Assembly (NCBI RefSeq): GCF_004135205.1
Contig: NZ_CP035490.1
Coordinates: 124,001-188,000 of the forward strand
Source: Hahella sp. KA22
GTDB lineage: Bacteria; Pseudomonadota; Gammaproteobacteria; Pseudomonadales; Oleiphilaceae
DNA length: 64,000 bases
Reading direction: 5' to 3'
The position numbers and the translations under genes were made by a program. Position 1 is the first letter of the stretch; each line of letters opens with the position of its first letter. Shown here piece after piece: positions 61,467 through 64,000 of this stretch. The notes beneath the pieces are model-generated. The model was not told where the DNA came from, did not search any database, and was given only the letters and a program-made list of their open reading frames with translations.

Positions 61467-62576
61467 CTAATCGGCGGGTGATAGCCTTAGCAACTCCGCG
61501 TTGCTCCCGTCAGTCAACACATAGACGGCGCCATCCGGCCCGACTCTGACGTCCCGGATACGCGACTTACGCTCCTGCAAAGAGCGTTCTTCCTTTTGCG
61601 CCCGCGTCTCCTTCATTTCCACCCGGGCCAGCAGTTGAAACTTGAGCGCGCCGACCAATAGATCCCCACGCCAATCAGGAAACAGATCTCCCCGGTAAAC
61701 CGCCATGCCCGACGGCGCTATAGACGGGTCCCAATACCAGACAGGTTTTTCCACGCCAGACGCTTCCGTCTGCGCAGAAATGGTTCCTCCCCAGTATTCC
61801 TTCCCATAGGTGACCAAAGGCCAACCGTAATTTTTTCCAGCTTGTATCAGATTGACTTCATCTCCACCTTTGGGGCCATGTTCATGCAGCCATAAACGCT
61901 GACTGACCGAGTCGTATGTCAGACCCTGGGGATTACGATGGCCATAAGAGAATATTTCCGGCAATGCGTCAGCACGATTCAAAAAAGGATTCCCCAGAGC
62001 CGCCGCCCCGTCCTCCGTCAAACGCAGGACTTTGCCAGCATGGGATTGCAGGTTCTGCGCATTACGACGATCTCCCCGGTCGCCGATGGTCATGTATAAA
62101 AAGCCCTGGTCATCAAACGCCAACCGCGATCCAAAATGTCTGCCCTCGCCGCTCACTGCGCGAGCGCTGAGCAGGACTTTTGTTCCCGTCAGCTTATCGC
62201 CCTGCAGCCGCCCTCGCGCCAGCGCAGTGGTATATCCGTCCGACTTTTTCTGCGTGAACGTCAGGTAGACCCATTGGTTCGTATCAAAGTCAGGGTGCAG
62301 CATGACGTCCAGCAAACCGCCCTGCCCATGAACCACGGACTCAGGCGTTCCCTTCACTACGGTGAAGTTTTGCTGCTTGAGGTTTATGTGTAACAAATCG
62401 CCGGTTTTCTGGGTGACAAGCAGGCCGCCATCGGGAAGGAACGCCATGCTCCATGGCTGATCCAGATACTGCAACACTGTCTCGACCTTGAACTTATCTG
62501 CGCCATCAGCGCTTTGCGACGTCAATAACGCGATGAACATCAGTCCGCGAATGACGCTGGAAGCCAATCCTTTCAT
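61467..62576 (-). CDS. PQQ-type (soluble Asd/YliI-like) sugar dehydrogenase
   Basis: A 369-residue protein with a signal peptide (ending near SADG, about 25) and a six-bladed propeller. Family landmarks are WSMAFLPDGGLLVTQKTGDL near 42, GQGGLLDVMLHPDF near 84, RHFGSRLAFDDQGFLYMTIGDRGDRRNAQ near 146, and YGHRNPQGLTYD with LWLHEHGPKGGDEVNLI. This matches soluble aldose sugar dehydrogenases that use PQQ and calcium. Single gene. Confidence 0.92.
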   Translation of the reverse strand: MKGLASSVIRGLMFIALLTSQSADGADKFKVETVLQYLDQPWSMAFLPDGGLLVTQKTGDLLHINLKQQNFTVVKGTPESVVHGQGGLLDVMLHPDFDTNQWVYLTFTQKKSDGYTTALARGRLQGDKLTGTKVLLSARAVSGEGRHFGSRLAFDDQGFLYMTIGDRGDRRNAQNLQSHAGKVLRLTEDGAAALGNPFLNRADALPEIFSYGHRNPQGLTYDSVSQRLWLHEHGPKGGDEVNLIQAGKNYGWPLVTYGKEYWGGTISAQTEASGVEKPVWYWDPSIAPSGMAVYRGDLFPDWRGDLLVGALKFQLLARVEMKETRAQKEERSLQERKSRIRDVRVGPDGAVYVLTDGSNAELLRLSPAD

Positions 62577-62679
62577 TCCACCCTCAATGTCTAAACCGGG
62601 CTCAATGATACGAAGGCGGGAAAACCTGCTTCCCGCCTGTGTAGGATGGCGGCGCTGTACTCACCGCCGGTGATGGGCG

Positions 62680-63225
62680 TCAAACGATATGAACTTTGCC
62701 GTCTTCCGACGTAAAAGGATTGATAATCGTTGAATCTTCGCCTTGCTCGACAGCGTCAGGATGCTGCTGAGCCAATAACGTTTTTACGACAGCCTCGTCT
62801 TCTTTCGGCACGTCAATCATCAACAGATGCATGCCTTTATCAATGGCGTCATGGAAACGACGAATTTTATAATTTTCCATGTTGACGCCCGCCATGCCGC
62901 CAATCCAGGTGCCAGCCAGCACGCAAAACACCAACAGCGCAATCCATACGGCAGGCGGGGCCAAGTCCCCCAACTCACTGAATATCATTGCGGTAATGAC
63001 AAAACTTCCGCCCAACAGACCGCCGCATAGCAAGCCTCTCTCCATGGAATGAATCAGATCAAGCTTGTGCAGCACGTTCGCGGAATGCAGACGTCTACGG
63101 GTCAAACCCGCCTCGTCCTTGCTGAGGATATGAAAATGCCAGTCAGTAACGCCATGCTCATGCAGACTTTCAGACACTCTTTCTGCGCTTTGCAACGTGG
63201 GCGTCAGATAATAAAGCCTTTTCAT
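62680..63225 (-). CDS. Unnamed two-TM membrane protein
   Basis: A 181-residue protein. The N-terminal soluble part (MKRLYYLTPTLQSAERVSESLHEHGVTDWHFHILS) resembles a small ferredoxin-like fold. Two TM helices follow at about 65-86 and 92-115, then a soluble C-domain (GMHLLMIDVPKEDEAVVKTLL). The general plan is like DUF1269-type proteins, but I do not commit to a family. AGGAGG lies 7 nt before the ATG. Function unknown. Confidence 0.75.
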   Translation of the reverse strand: MKRLYYLTPTLQSAERVSESLHEHGVTDWHFHILSKDEAGLTRRRLHSANVLHKLDLIHSMERGLLCGGLLGGSFVITAMIFSELGDLAPPAVWIALLVFCVLAGTWIGGMAGVNMENYKIRRFHDAIDKGMHLLMIDVPKEDEAVVKTLLAQQHPDAVEQGEDSTIINPFTSEDGKVHIV

Positions 63226-63300
63226 CGAAGACCTCCTTCGCTGAAAAAATTTACACTCAGTATTAGTGTACGCCGTTTAACCAGCCTAGGATTAGATTAA

Positions 63301-63317
63301 CTGGCAATATACTTGCG
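63301..63317 (+). promoter_or_regulatory. Sigma-54-type promoter before the GNAT gene
   Basis: CTGGCAATATACTTGCG contains CTGGCA and TTGC with GG and GC exactly 10 nt apart. The predicted start is near 63328, about 47 nt before the ATG. Confidence 0.65.
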
Positions 63318-63374
63318 GCGCTTGCAACCAATTGGAATAACAGCAGGCGTTCAACCACCATAAGAGGCATAGCT

Positions 63375-63962
63375 ATGTCAAAAATTACCCGTGTCGCCGG
63401 AGCCGCCATTCATCCCTGGCTGGACGAACTCGCCAAACTGCGCATCAGGATATTCCGGGAGTTTCCTTATCTTTACGATGGAGATATGGAGTACGAGAGG
63501 AGCTATCTGGCCAACTACGCCGACTCCGCCAACAGCCTGTTTGTGCTGGCGCAGGAAGGAAACAGGGTAATCGGCGTATCCACCGGATTGCCCCTAAGCG
63601 ATGCGGATGAAGAGTTCCAGCAACCCTTCCGGGATCGCCATATTTCTGCCGGTAATGTGTTTTATTTTGGAGAATCCGTGCTGGAGCCGGAGTTTCGCGG
63701 ACAGGGATTGGGGCACTGCTTTTTCGATGAGCGGGAGTCTTTCGCCAAGGAGCTGGGCTATACCGTCACTGCGTTTTGCACCGTGGATCGTCCTCTCGAC
63801 CACCCTATGCGTCCACCGGGCTATCGCCCGATGGATTTATTCTGGGTGAAACGGGGCTACATCAAGTATCCCAATATGGTCACCCAGTATTCCTGGAAAG
63901 ATATTGGAGACAGCGCAGCCAGCTCTAAACCGATGATTTTCTGGCTGCGACCGGGAGCCTGA
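63375..63962 (+). CDS. GNAT-family N-acetyltransferase
   Basis: A 195-residue protein with a GNAT fold: the N-terminal helix pair IHPWLDELAKLRIRIFREFPYLYDG, then FVLAQEGNRVIGVSTGLPL near 56-74. ESVLEPEFRGQGLGHCFFDE near 104 contains the acetyl-CoA loop (RGQGLG). The C-terminal RPPGYRPMDLFWVKRGY is typical of GNATs often found beside carbon-nitrogen hydrolases. Its sigma-54-like promoter hints at nitrogen control. The next gene lies outside the window. Substrate unknown. Confidence 0.9.
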   Translation: MSKITRVAGAAIHPWLDELAKLRIRIFREFPYLYDGDMEYERSYLANYADSANSLFVLAQEGNRVIGVSTGLPLSDADEEFQQPFRDRHISAGNVFYFGESVLEPEFRGQGLGHCFFDERESFAKELGYTVTAFCTVDRPLDHPMRPPGYRPMDLFWVKRGYIKYPNMVTQYSWKDIGDSAASSKPMIFWLRPGA

Positions 63963-64000
63963 CGCCTCCTTAGGAAGTTTGTTGCGCCATCTTCGGCTGA

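Overview
The window looks like chromosome of a marine gammaproteobacterium of the Oceanospirillales/Hahella type. It is moderately GC-rich, densely coded, and carries a TRAP transporter, a thermostable-hemolysin operon, an E. coli-like yjf cluster, qseEGF and a PEP-CTERM protein. The species is inferred from gene content, not proven. I see no tRNA, rRNA, CRISPR array, insertion sequence or prophage.

Layout, left to right. 1-1661: partial SAM methyltransferase and a divergent AraC regulator sharing a region with an 11-bp direct repeat. 1682-7499: a DUF6471 protein, then a yjfI-J-[K+ channel]-K-L-M-C operon, then a small DUF6316-like protein. 7500-10944: dctPQM TRAP transporter behind a near-consensus sigma-54 promoter with an upstream palindrome. 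11162-12691: a periplasmic binding protein and SlyD. 12757-14777 (minus): bufA2-bufB-bufC, a bufferin copper-chelating RiPP cluster. 14968-21387: a seven-gene operon of thermostable-hemolysin family protein, AMP-dependent ligase, haem-oxygenase-like diiron protein, SDR, TPR protein and a QseBC/PmrAB-like two-component system, with a CTTAAG-N5-CTTAAG box upstream. 21506-24721: periplasmic metallo-beta-lactamase-fold hydrolase, LysR, and an ECF sigma/ChrR pair behind its own ECF11-type promoter.

24747-29621: an amidase and a second AMP-ligase homologue that both lack hallmark catalytic elements, then LysR and a small LuxR-type regulator. 29622-30141 is a non-coding stretch rich in predicted RNA structure. 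30142-33868: type II NADH dehydrogenase, YqhA, a PEP-CTERM protein with a sigma-54 promoter, and a GST. 33917-39713: a five-gene acyl-CoA catabolic operon (two SDRs, histidine phosphatase, APH-type kinase, acyl-CoA dehydrogenase) with divergent LysR. 39950-49920: two related DEDDh exonucleases, queC-queE, an AEC carrier, an orphan molybdopterin oxidoreductase, a DUF1722-like protein, a YbfF-like esterase and AnsA.

50052-53733 is the clearest accessory island: an AT-rich lipase-like protein with a small overlapping partner (effector/immunity-like), plus vsr and a DNA cytosine methyltransferase. 54027-63962: Ap4A phosphorylase, TerC, TauE/SafE exporter, qseE-qseG-glrR, an EF-hand protein, a PQQ-type sugar dehydrogenase, a small membrane protein and a GNAT enzyme with a third sigma-54-like promoter. 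The most interesting systems are the thermostable-hemolysin operon with its own regulator and box, the bufferin cluster, the degenerate amidase/ligase pair, and the mosaic toxin-like locus.
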